Positions 7,943 through 15,264 of a DNA stretch of 64,000 nucleotides are shown in pieces. Both the position numbers and the translations under genes were made by a program. Source of the stretch: Chloroflexota bacterium. Lineage in GTDB: Bacteria; Chloroflexota; Anaerolineae; UBA2200. The notes under the pieces are model-generated. The model ran no database searches, was not told the origin of the DNA, and was given only the letters and a program-made list of their open reading frames with translations. Every line of letters begins with the position of its first letter. Position 1 is the first letter of the stretch. The stretch lies in the NCBI GenBank assembly GCA_014360755.1, contig JACIWX010000008.1, positions 31,916 to 95,915 on the forward strand, in the 5' to 3' direction.

Positions 7943-9839
7943 ATCCACACCGAGAAAGGATGGGACAAACATACTCAACCGCCGGCTGTTCATTTATCTC
8001 CTTATTGCCATAGTAGCTTTCATTGGCTTCTATCTATGGGAAAGCCACAGCCTCGCCCAGCCCCCAGAGCCACCCCAGCGCTTTACCTGGGTGGAAGGCT
8101 TAGATGACCTGTACCCGCGTGAGCATGGTCCCTATCTCTCACGCCCTATCGCCACTTCTCAATCAGAGGACATCCCACGCCCAGACCCTTCCTTCGCCGT
8201 GGATTTCATTCACTACCCGACATCAGAGGAAATCACAACCTTCCTATACCAATTGGAAAGCTCATACCCAGAATTAGTCGAGGTGATGGTTGCCGGATAC
8301 TCGTGGCAGGAACGCCCTATTGTAGGAATACGCATTGGCAACGAGGCAACCGGAGACCCCGATAGCCGTCCGGCGATGTACGTGGATGGGCAGCACCACG
8401 CCCGTGAGGCCATCAGTTCCCAGGCTGTGCTGTATTTCCTGTGGTACCTGCTCTCGCGATACAGCGATGACGCACTCGTTACCCACCTGCTGGACACGCG
8501 AACAGTCTATGCCATTCCCTGCGTGAACCCCGATGGCAACGACATCTTTCTCCATGCAGACCAGAGGCAGCGCAAAACTGCCAATCCAACCGCTAGCGAT
8601 GATGACGGGGATGCGCTGTTCGACGAGGATGGGCGCGAAAACGCCGGCTTTGGCACTTATGAGGTCTATCTTTACACGTTTGATTCCCAATGGGTTGCGG
8701 ACCATCCCGATAACCCCTTCGCCGAAGGCTGGCAGAGCCATTTGATAAGCCGTAGATTTGCAGGGTTGTTCGATCGCGAGGGGCAAGAAATTCCCCAGGT
8801 GGATAATGATGGGGATGGGCGGAGCGGTGAGGACCCACCGGGAGGCGTGGATGCCAACCGCAATTATGACAGCCACTGGGAACTGGGCGATCCAAATCCC
8901 TCATCAGACATTTATCGTGGTCCAGAAACTTTTTCCGAACGCGAAACCCGCACTGTGCGGGATTTCGTACTGGCTCGACCCAACCTGATTACCGCGCTCA
9001 GTTTCCACTCCGGCAGTGACATCCTCCTGCACCCCTGGGCTTGGTCTACGGAAGCGGAATTGCCGGATCGCTTTTGGTATGAATTGCTCTCGCGCAAGGG
9101 GAGTCAGCTCACGGAAGCGAACGGTTTCCGAGGCGCGCCCCATGCTTGGACAGCACGGGGGTTGTACTTTGCCAGCGGCAGCACCATTGATTGGCTCTAT
9201 GAGCAGGGGCTCCTTGCCTGGGCACCGGAGACCTATGCCGCAAGCAGCCTGTCCTTCGTCAAACGCATTACCACGACCAACACCTATACAGTTGGACTGA
9301 GCGTGGGCGAGGGGTTCAACCCAGCCCCGGAAGCCATCCTGCTCACCGCAGACCGCTGGCTGGATTGGAGCCTGTACCTCCTGGCGGCGACGCCCAACGT
9401 CGGGCTCAGCAAAGCCGAGATAGGCTACGATTCTCTGCTGCTATCCATCGCCAATGATGGATTGTTGCCCTTGGACATCGCTGTGAGCGTACAAACCGAA
9501 CAAGGCACTTACGCCACGGTAATCACCAGCCTGAGCGCTGCAGAACGGCTCTATGCGCTGCCCTTCCAGACCGGTTCACTCCCCCAAACGGTAACGGTCA
9601 CCTTGACTGCTGCGAGCCCCATTGCCACAGCAACCGGGCGGGTTCAAGCCCAGGCGGTCAAATTGGAGATTCAGGGACAAAACGTGCGCATTGTGGAGGG
9701 GCAATTGGAGCCTTTCATGCCGCTGGGCAATGCCTTCGGAGGCTGGTTTGCCGGCTACGAATGGGACTCGCCGGAGTACCATCGGGGACCAGATCTGCTG
9801 CATGAACTATTCCTGCCCGCGGTGCAAGGGAGGAGATAA
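7920..9839 (+). CDS. Exported M14 zinc carboxypeptidase with Asp-rich calcium-loop-like inserts
   Basis: A 639-residue secreted or membrane-anchored metallocarboxypeptidase. A hydrophobic segment (FIYLLIAIVAFIGFYLW) sits near residue 30. The zinc motif is DGQHHAREAISSQ, the third ligand is in ALSFHSGSD, and the substrate-binding Asn-Arg is in VDANRNYDSHW. A Glu in APETYAASS may be the catalytic base. Between the zinc motif and the Asn-Arg lie two Asp-rich loops, DDDGDALFDEDG and DNDGDGRSGEDPPGG, which look like calcium-binding DxDxDG loops and are unusual inside this fold. The C-terminal 170 residues look like a beta-rich domain. The start is uncertain: no ribosome binding site precedes ATG 7920, and a promoter-like motif overlaps it. 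Confidence 0.85.
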   Translation: MVQNDGILSTPRKDGTNILNRRLFIYLLIAIVAFIGFYLWESHSLAQPPEPPQRFTWVEGLDDLYPREHGPYLSRPIATSQSEDIPRPDPSFAVDFIHYPTSEEITTFLYQLESSYPELVEVMVAGYSWQERPIVGIRIGNEATGDPDSRPAMYVDGQHHAREAISSQAVLYFLWYLLSRYSDDALVTHLLDTRTVYAIPCVNPDGNDIFLHADQRQRKTANPTASDDDGDALFDEDGRENAGFGTYEVYLYTFDSQWVADHPDNPFAEGWQSHLISRRFAGLFDREGQEIPQVDNDGDGRSGEDPPGGVDANRNYDSHWELGDPNPSSDIYRGPETFSERETRTVRDFVLARPNLITALSFHSGSDILLHPWAWSTEAELPDRFWYELLSRKGSQLTEANGFRGAPHAWTARGLYFASGSTIDWLYEQGLLAWAPETYAASSLSFVKRITTTNTYTVGLSVGEGFNPAPEAILLTADRWLDWSLYLLAATPNVGLSKAEIGYDSLLLSIANDGLLPLDIAVSVQTEQGTYATVITSLSAAERLYALPFQTGSLPQTVTVTLTAASPIATATGRVQAQAVKLEIQGQNVRIVEGQLEPFMPLGNAFGGWFAGYEWDSPEYHRGPDLLHELFLPAVQGRR

Positions 9840-9932
9840 CCCCGGCATGCCCTCAGGTACTGCTAAGGCTGGGCGATGCTCCGAACAGGCGGCTCTGCCA
9901 TCGCAGCGGCGGCTCCCCTGTCGTCCTGCTCG

Positions 9933-10227
9933 CAGTGGACCACAGTCCGCCGCAGAGCGGACATCACAGAGCCGCCCCTACTGGTGCGGTTCCTCTCAAG
10001 TTACGCGAGACCCTTCGGCTTCGCCTCAGGGTGACACAAGAGAAACACACCCCTGCTCGCGGCGGACCACAGCCGCTGCAGAGCAGCCATCACAGCACCG
10101 CCCCTACTGGTGCGGTTCCTCTCAAGTTACGCGAGACCCTTCGGCTTCGCCTCAGGGTGACACAAGAGACACACTCCTGCTTGCAGCGGACCACAGCCCG
10201 CCGCAGAGCAGCCATCACAGCACCGCC
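9933..10227. repeat. Tandem repeat, about 126-base unit, 2.3 copies
   Basis: Two nearly identical units and a partial third run from 9933 to 10227. Landmarks such as CGCCCCTACTGGTGCGG and CAAGTTACGCGAGACCCTTC recur 126 bases apart. Units contain the dispersed TACGCGAGACCCTTCG/CAGGGTGACACAAG motif also found around 15.6 kb. The open frames crossing this stretch are compositional and are not genes. The repeat fills the gap between the carboxypeptidase and the end of the lasso operon and overlaps the last codons of the kinase-like gene. Confidence 0.8.
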
Positions 10228-11228
10228 ACATCCGCGAGGATGGCTTCCAGGACAAGAGGTAGGTACTCGAAACCGCTGGGGTAAATCAGTCGGCGCATGG
10301 GGACCTGCTGCACCACCTGAGCGAAAAACTCCAAGCGTTGTGCCTGCAAACCCAAGCACTCCACCACAGAGGCAACGAAAGAGTGGCGCACCAATTCCAT
10401 CACTGCATCCCGCCGTGAAAGCGGGAGGATTTCAATCCGTGTCCCGTGATCCCGCGCATCGCGCCGCTCCGGGAGGTAAATGCAAGCCAGCGGCTGCGGC
10501 ACAGCGCAGAAAGCGCCAAATTCACCTGACCCAACCGGGACGCGCCGCTTGTCATACGCCGGATGCACCAATGCCAAGTCCTCGTAATGCCCCAAGAACT
10601 GCTGCGCCTCATCGGGCCATAGCCGCATTTGGGGATAGCCTGGACGGCCTAGAAAGACATCGCCACAGCGCTCCACAGGGAGGATGTCGTCCGTGAGCAA
10701 AGGGTAGCCCGCCTGTACCAATGCTGCCGCGAGCGCGCTCTTGCCGGCACTGTTGGCAGACAAAAAGCCCACTGCACGCCCATGCACGACAACCGCCGAG
10801 GCGTGCAGCATAGGAATACCCCGCCGCTCTAACCACAAGGAGAGCACTGGACCCAAGAAGTGTATCTCCACCAAATAATGGTAAGCAGGATGCCACAGGT
10901 GGCAGGCAATGCGCTCTGGCCAGAGATAGTAATCGGCAATGCGCGTGAAGCGGATGACATCGCAATCCGCTAAGCGGTAGAGGTAAGCAACGCTTTCGCC
11001 ATTCTCTGTGCGATGTGCACTGCTATGAGAGGGTATGCCCTGCTCCCAGCCAGCGGGGAGCGGCGCGGTGTGCGTGCAGGTAAAGGTCAAGTCAGGTGCG
11101 CCAATGGCGGGCATAAGGTGGCTGACAAAGGGGTAATCCGTAGCCAGCGTCAACCCAAAGAGACGATAGGTGGTCCAGAGAGCAGACAAGGCGTGATGAC
11201 AGGGCTCACTCGGTGTTGCTTGGCTCAT
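10215..11228 (-). CDS. HPr-kinase-like protein of the lasso peptide cluster
   Basis: A 337-residue protein whose C-terminal half resembles the HPr kinase/phosphorylase fold. A P-loop variant GFLSANSAGKSALAAALV lies near residue 180, followed by LLTDDILPV and GYPQMRLWPDEA, as in HPrK-like proteins of RiPP clusters. In lasso systems such as paeninodin, homologues phosphorylate the peptide's C-terminal Ser. The N-terminal about 150 residues are a separate domain that I do not recognise. The ATG at 11228 overlaps the end of the phosphoribosyltransferase-RRE gene by 23 bases, so the two are translationally coupled. This is the last gene of the operon. The precursor here ends in Phe, not Ser, so the phospho-acceptor is unknown. 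Confidence 0.75.
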   Translation of the reverse strand: MSQATPSEPCHHALSALWTTYRLFGLTLATDYPFVSHLMPAIGAPDLTFTCTHTAPLPAGWEQGIPSHSSAHRTENGESVAYLYRLADCDVIRFTRIADYYLWPERIACHLWHPAYHYLVEIHFLGPVLSLWLERRGIPMLHASAVVVHGRAVGFLSANSAGKSALAAALVQAGYPLLTDDILPVERCGDVFLGRPGYPQMRLWPDEAQQFLGHYEDLALVHPAYDKRRVPVGSGEFGAFCAVPQPLACIYLPERRDARDHGTRIEILPLSRRDAVMELVRHSFVASVVECLGLQAQRLEFFAQVVQQVPMRRLIYPSGFEYLPLVLEAILADVAVL

Positions 11229-12186
11229 CAATCCACTCTAACAACCCTTTTGCCAGCAATTCATCCGCAAAAGCCTGTAGATCGCTACGCAATCTAGGTT
11301 CGTCCACTTCATAGAGGGACAGCAAGTATTCCACCGCCACTTCCAAATCGCCATAGCCTGCCAAAGCCCGCCACATATCCGCCGCGACGCCCTCCAAACC
11401 ATAGACCTGCTCCGTGCGCAGGTCACAGAGCATGATCTCGTCATCGCGGAAATGGAAGGCAACTGCATCCGGGCTGCGCAACGTTGGCTGCGCCTTGCCG
11501 CTTGGGGGCACCTTCAGCCGCACCCAGTTCTTGAGGCAGCGATCCGGTGCCGTCAGCCACCAATTCTCTTCCACCCGCTCGGTCGCCGGATTCCACGCCG
11601 GGCGGTCCGGCTCGCTCCACGGGAAGATAACCATCTCCGGCAAGCCCATCCAATACACCGGCTGCCGCGCCCGCTGCTGCCAACGGGCTTTCCAGGCTGC
11701 ATAGTCCTCCGCGTTGGGGTACCGCTCCGGCGCCAAATCGCGCAGGTCGTGCGCCGCCAGGCACGCCACCACACGCGGTTCCTGGCGCAGGATCGCCGCG
11801 CGCAAATCGGGGTGGGAATAGAGGTGAGCGAAAATCACCTCCTGATTGGCAACTGTGCGCAGGAACTGCGCAAAGCGCGCCCCAGAATAGGCAGAATCGT
11901 CCACCACCACCAATGGCACATCAGGTTCTGGGGGCATCAGGGCATCCGGCTTGAGGTCTAACACGTACGACAACATGCCCAGGACAATCAAGCCGCCACG
12001 GGGGATAGCGGCATAGCGAAAACGGGACAACTCCTCAGGGCCAAAGGCCTGGACAAGCTGGGCTGCCAGTTGCTTCGTGGCAGCCTCAGCTTGTCGGTAA
12101 GTTACGCGATGCATACCCTTTGTAATAGGCACTGAAGAGTTTGTGACACCTCCTGCAGTGAGGAGATCTGTTACATGCATTGCCAT
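11206..12186 (-). CDS. Phosphoribosyltransferase-like domain fused to a PqqD/RRE domain (lasso cluster)
   Basis: A 326-residue two-domain protein. Residues about 30-150 look like a type I phosphoribosyltransferase: FRYAAIPRGGLIVLGMLSYVL followed by the PRPP-loop-like VVVDDSAYSGARF. Residues about 235-320 form a PqqD-type RiPP recognition element (FHFRDDEIMLCDLRTEQVYG, MWRALAGYGD, LQAFADELLAKGLLEW), clearly related to the cluster's separate B1 protein. Its ATG shares one base with the precursor stop (TAATG), so it is translated directly after the precursor. The RRE should dock the enzyme on the leader peptide. A role in modifying the lasso peptide, for example adding a phosphoribosyl or related group, is inference. 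I know of no characterised homologue. Confidence 0.72.
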   Translation of the reverse strand: MAMHVTDLLTAGGVTNSSVPITKGMHRVTYRQAEAATKQLAAQLVQAFGPEELSRFRYAAIPRGGLIVLGMLSYVLDLKPDALMPPEPDVPLVVVDDSAYSGARFAQFLRTVANQEVIFAHLYSHPDLRAAILRQEPRVVACLAAHDLRDLAPERYPNAEDYAAWKARWQQRARQPVYWMGLPEMVIFPWSEPDRPAWNPATERVEENWWLTAPDRCLKNWVRLKVPPSGKAQPTLRSPDAVAFHFRDDEIMLCDLRTEQVYGLEGVAADMWRALAGYGDLEVAVEYLLSLYEVDEPRLRSDLQAFADELLAKGLLEWIDEPSNTE

Positions 12187-12395
12187 TAAAATCGCCGTTT
12201 TTCGGGTGCGAAAAAAGTAGTTTGTGACCCCGGAAAAGGAGAGTCCGGGGCTTTTTTCCCGGTCCCACAGGTTACACTAGAGAGATGACCATATTCCTGC
12301 AATGTCGGCGAAGTATAGGGGCGCTTGACAACTGCCATCAACTTCTCCAAAGATGCCGAATATTGCTTAACCATTGATCCAATTTTGTCACCCAT
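12186..12395 (-). CDS. Lasso peptide precursor
   Basis: A 69-residue peptide. Leader residues 27-42 fit the lasso leader pattern YxxPxLxxxGxxxxxT exactly (Tyr27, Pro30, Leu32, Gly36, Thr42). Thr42 is the conserved -2 Thr and Cys43 would be residue -1. The predicted core is residues 44-69 (26 residues). It begins GTGKKAPD, so Gly1 can form the macrolactam with Asp8, an eight-residue ring. The tail has Ser, Thr and two Phe residues and ends in EKRRF. AGGAGG, lying in the 3' end of the cyclase gene, precedes the start; a GTG three bases earlier is possible. It overlaps the cyclase gene by 8 bases and the next gene by 1 base. Confidence 0.85.
   Translation of the reverse strand: MGDKIGSMVKQYSASLEKLMAVVKRPYTSPTLQEYGHLSSVTCGTGKKAPDSPFPGSQTTFFAPEKRRF
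12228..12250 (+). terminator. Hairpin with T-run, antisense within the lasso core codons
   Basis: CCCCGGA (12228-12234) and TCCGGGG (12244-12250) form a 7-pair stem. On the plus strand it is followed by CTTTTTT, the form of an intrinsic terminator facing transcription antisense to the operon. On the minus strand the stem is followed by a T-run only after 11 bases. Confidence 0.4.
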
Positions 12396-14310
12396 CACAT
12401 CCTCCTTTACATTTGACTGAGCTAGGCTGCACTCTGTTTCTAAGCCATGCTTCTAAATATAAGGGCCTTAACAACTCCCCATACTCAACATTTCCATTAC
12501 ACCAGTAAGTTTCAAATGCATCACGCAAACATTCGGCATCGATGAATCCAAGGGCCTCAGCACAAGATTTATCAAGCAACGTCTCGATATTCCGCCGCTC
12601 CTCCACCTGGAGTCCACGGTGCACTAAGCTGGCGAACTGTGCCTTGCCATATCGCAAACGCACTATTTCAGGAAGCATACCTTTCAGGCTTTCTCGTGCG
12701 ATAACACGGTCCATTCCTCGCCAAGCTCTCAAATGGTGAGGAATATATAGTAAGAAGTCCACCAAGCGTCGATCCAAAAACGGATAGCGCAATTCCACAC
12801 CTGCATAAGCCGCAGTCACGTCCAGCGCACTATAGCTGATAATATCACGGGGCTCACGTATATTTCGGTGCATTAAAACAGCCGAGGGTGTGAGACCTGG
12901 CGGGTTAAAAAAGGCAATATCGGGTAAAAAATTAACTGGAGTACCAGCATAGTTTAAACACCGAATCCAGGGCTGCAAGTTCCTCCATCTTGCGCGCATG
13001 GTCCACGCCCATGGTGCGATGCTACGCTGCAGTACTGGCCGTATGTAGGCTTGAAACAGTAGCAAAATCCAACCAATGTGGTTCCATTCAAGGAAGTACC
13101 TCGCTTCCGCCAGCCAGTCACGCCAACCAACTCCGCGTAACGTTGCAGGCTCATAGTACAAATTTTGGCATAAGGCTTGGTCACCACCCGTACCTAACAA
13201 CACTACTCGGCAGCCTGCAACAGAGATTACACGCAACATCGCCAGAACATGATCACGGAAAGGATAGATATCGGGTTCATCTAAGGGAAAATCACTTGTC
13301 CAAAACCCATACAAAGCCCAAAATTGATCGCTCACCATACGAGTGGCTGTAAACCCTGCACAATGAGCGGCAATAGCGTCAAAAAACTCCGATTCATCGG
13401 CTGTTGGTGTTTGAGGATAGATAGCGGAGAATAGCTGAATTCCTGGCAAGGATGCTCCTTCTTTTGCCAACTCATAAGCCGTGCACGCTATAGCTGAAGA
13501 GTCCAGGCCACCGCTTACCATAATCTGTACTGGCGTTTGGCTGCGCAATCGGTAGCGTACTGCCTCCTGGAACAAGTGCCGAAATGCTTGCAGCCACTCT
13601 TCATCTGATGTGCAATGCGGCACTGGGCCTGAGCCCAGCACATAATACAACATGGGTTTGGGGACTTTTCCATCCACAACCAGATGATGAGCCGGCGGCA
13701 GGCGCAGCACCTCTTCATAGACAGTCTGGCAAATCCAACGACGGTAAGAACCGCGCAGAAACTCATAGATGAGAGGGCGATTCAGTGCTGGCTGGCGCGG
13801 CAGCGCCGCCAGCACCGCGCCAATGGTGTTGGCGAAATACAACACCCCATCTATCACAGCGTAATACAGTTGGCGAATGCCGATGACATCCCGTGCCAGG
13901 AACAGCCTCCTGGCTGACGCATCCCAAATGGCAAAGGCAAAGTCGCCGACGAGATGCTGCGCACAGCCTTCGCCCCAGCGCTGGTACGCCGCCAGGATGA
14001 CCTCCGCATCGCTGGGCACCTCTTTGTAAAGGTAACCTGCAGCCTCCAAAAGCGGTATCAATTCGTCACGGTTGTCCACCCGCGCGTCTGCGGTAATCCA
14101 CAGGCGGCCATCCGGCGAATGGACGGGCTGCTCCTCGCCTACTTCCTCTGGCGTCGTCCAGAAGTGGCAATGGACAAGCCCAATTGGTCCCTCGTGCCAT
14201 ACTTTGTTCCCATCCTGTCCCCGGTACTGCAGCGCCAGTGCCATCTTGTGCAGCAGTTCTGGATCCACCGACGCACCGTCCAAGCGAAGGATGCCCCCCA
14301 TGCCGCTCAT
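12388..14310 (-). CDS. Lasso peptide cyclase (asparagine synthetase-like, C protein)
   Basis: A 640-residue asparagine-synthetase B homologue that should activate the side chain of core Asp8 with ATP and close the macrolactam. The N-terminal glutaminase-like domain starts MSGMGGILRLDGASVD. The nucleophilic Cys of true Asn synthetases (MCGI) is absent, being Gly here, so it should not use glutamine, as in lasso cyclases. The ATP-pyrophosphatase loop is VSGGLDSSAIACTAYEL. The start at 14310 overlaps the B2 stop (ATGA) and has GGAGG seven bases upstream; the frame is open for 216 bases further, but that part overlaps B2 and is Ala/Gly-rich. The gene overlaps the precursor start by 8 bases. Confidence 0.9.
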   Translation of the reverse strand: MSGMGGILRLDGASVDPELLHKMALALQYRGQDGNKVWHEGPIGLVHCHFWTTPEEVGEEQPVHSPDGRLWITADARVDNRDELIPLLEAAGYLYKEVPSDAEVILAAYQRWGEGCAQHLVGDFAFAIWDASARRLFLARDVIGIRQLYYAVIDGVLYFANTIGAVLAALPRQPALNRPLIYEFLRGSYRRWICQTVYEEVLRLPPAHHLVVDGKVPKPMLYYVLGSGPVPHCTSDEEWLQAFRHLFQEAVRYRLRSQTPVQIMVSGGLDSSAIACTAYELAKEGASLPGIQLFSAIYPQTPTADESEFFDAIAAHCAGFTATRMVSDQFWALYGFWTSDFPLDEPDIYPFRDHVLAMLRVISVAGCRVVLLGTGGDQALCQNLYYEPATLRGVGWRDWLAEARYFLEWNHIGWILLLFQAYIRPVLQRSIAPWAWTMRARWRNLQPWIRCLNYAGTPVNFLPDIAFFNPPGLTPSAVLMHRNIREPRDIISYSALDVTAAYAGVELRYPFLDRRLVDFLLYIPHHLRAWRGMDRVIARESLKGMLPEIVRLRYGKAQFASLVHRGLQVEERRNIETLLDKSCAEALGFIDAECLRDAFETYWCNGNVEYGELLRPLYLEAWLRNRVQPSSVKCKGGCDG

Positions 14311-14747
14311 TGTCCCGCCTCCGCTGCTACCAGAGGGGCAAAGTGGGTTGCAATTTCCGGCGGCTCGCCCAGGGGCAGGCCCTCGTACTCCAGCCAGGCA
14401 TGGGCATAGAGCCGTGTGCCTTCCTTCCGCACCCCGATGCGCAGTTCCGTGTAGATGCCCTGCCTGCCCAGCAGCCATTGCAGGACCAGTGCCTGCGGCA
14501 GACAACGCATCGGGTGCACGTGGCAATGCGCGGCGAGGCTCACCAACCGTGATACGCGCTGCATCGTATCCAGCACTGGCGCAGCCACTGGTTCACTGCC
14601 TCCCCTCCGCGCGAGCCATTGCTGCACTCGCCAGAAGGGCAGCAGGCGCAAGCCCAGGTCAACCATGCCCAGCAGAACCCAAGCCTGCCCCAGGATGTAC
14701 CAATCGTGCCAAGAGAAAGCGCGGGCTGCACCTAATCTACGTTTCAT
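14307..14747 (-). CDS. Lasso leader peptidase (transglutaminase-like B2 protein)
   Basis: A 146-residue cysteine protease that should remove the leader after Cys43 of the precursor. The catalytic Cys lies in HPMRCLPQALVLQWLLG and the His in RLYAHAWLEYEGLPLGE, matching the B2 (McjB C-terminal) family. The N-terminal half (WHDWYILGQAWVLLGMVDLGLRLLPF) is the usual hydrophobic helical region. ATG 14747 (MKRRLGAAR) overlaps the end of the B1 gene by 11 bases; the longer open frame is the shadow of B1. It is the second gene of the operon. Confidence 0.9.
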   Translation of the reverse strand: MKRRLGAARAFSWHDWYILGQAWVLLGMVDLGLRLLPFWRVQQWLARRGGSEPVAAPVLDTMQRVSRLVSLAAHCHVHPMRCLPQALVLQWLLGRQGIYTELRIGVRKEGTRLYAHAWLEYEGLPLGEPPEIATHFAPLVAAEAGQ

Positions 14748-15018
14748 CAACCTGCAAAAGCCCATGGGAAACCAGTTCGTCAACGAAATCCAGCAAATCC
14801 TCCTGGAGACGCTCTTCACTCACGTCATATTCTGCGAGCAGGGCATCGTATGCCTGCCTGACCTTGCCATGCTGCACGAGCAACGACCACATGCGCGTGC
14901 CGACCTCATCCAGACCGTAGTACTTCCCGCTCTGCAGGTTCAGGAGCACCGCTTCACCGCCGAGATCCCGAAACAAGACATCTCGATTCACCCCCACTCT
15001 GGACTCTAGCGTTACCAT
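14737..15018 (-). CDS. Lasso RiPP recognition element (PqqD-like B1 protein)
   Basis: A 93-residue PqqD-family protein that binds the precursor leader and delivers it to the B2 peptidase. The pattern VNRDVLFRDLGGEAVLLNLQ, SGKYYGLDEVGTRMWSLL and LLDFVDELVSHGLLQV is typical of lasso B1 proteins. It is the first gene of the operon, with a promoter immediately upstream, so the mRNA leader is only about 10 bases and no clear ribosome binding site exists. The RRE fused to the phosphoribosyltransferase-like protein resembles it, giving two RREs in one cluster. Confidence 0.9.
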   Translation of the reverse strand: MVTLESRVGVNRDVLFRDLGGEAVLLNLQSGKYYGLDEVGTRMWSLLVQHGKVRQAYDALLAEYDVSEERLQEDLLDFVDELVSHGLLQVDET

Positions 15019-15035
15019 GCCTGAACTCGATATAC

Positions 15036-15064
15036 ATTATACTTCAGCCATCTATCTTCTCCAA
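15036..15064 (-). promoter_or_regulatory. Promoter of the lasso peptide operon
   Basis: On the minus strand, TTGGAG (15064-15059) and TATAAT (15041-15036) are separated by 17 bases. Transcription would begin near 15029, about ten bases before the B1 ATG. Confidence 0.7.
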
Positions 15065-15114
15065 ACCAACGCCAGATACGGGGTGGTTCAGTCTGGCGGC
15101 AAGCTGTTTCGCAG

Positions 15115-15188
15115 CAGCCATCAGCGAATTGCTAACGCATGTGCTGCGCCAGCATTCGTTTATTCGTGTTCCCTATTCGTTGATGGCC
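15115..15188. repeat. Small dispersed repeat, family 2, copy B
   Basis: It carries CATCAGCGAATTGCTAACG at one end and ATTCGTTTATTCGTG plus ATTCGTTGATGG at the other, so the ends are imperfect inverted repeats. It is inverted relative to the copy at 7772 and parallel to the copy at 53613. Confidence 0.65.
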
Positions 15189-15264
15189 CTTCATCACACT
15201 CCAATCCATGCTTGCCCGAGTTAAACTGCACTCCTAGAGACCTAACAGGGCTCAAATCCTGTAT

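Noticed and set aside
9933..10227. CRISPR array
   Set aside because: The repeat unit is about 126 bases with no unique spacers, and no cas genes are present. The 22.7 kb micro-repeats also lack regular spacers.
9622..10696. Open frames of 220 and 253 codons on the plus strand
   Set aside because: They translate the tandem repeat and the reverse of the lasso kinase gene; Pro/Gln/Arg-rich, with no domain or ribosome binding site.
12388..14310. Ordinary asparagine synthetase of primary metabolism
   Set aside because: The N-terminal Cys needed for glutamine use is missing, and the gene sits between B2 and a lasso-type precursor.
14311..14526. N-terminal 72-codon extension of the lasso cyclase reading frame
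   Set aside because: It overlaps the B2 gene in another frame, is Ala/Gly-rich and has no homology-like pattern. ATG 14310 has GGAGG and forms a classical ATGA overlap.
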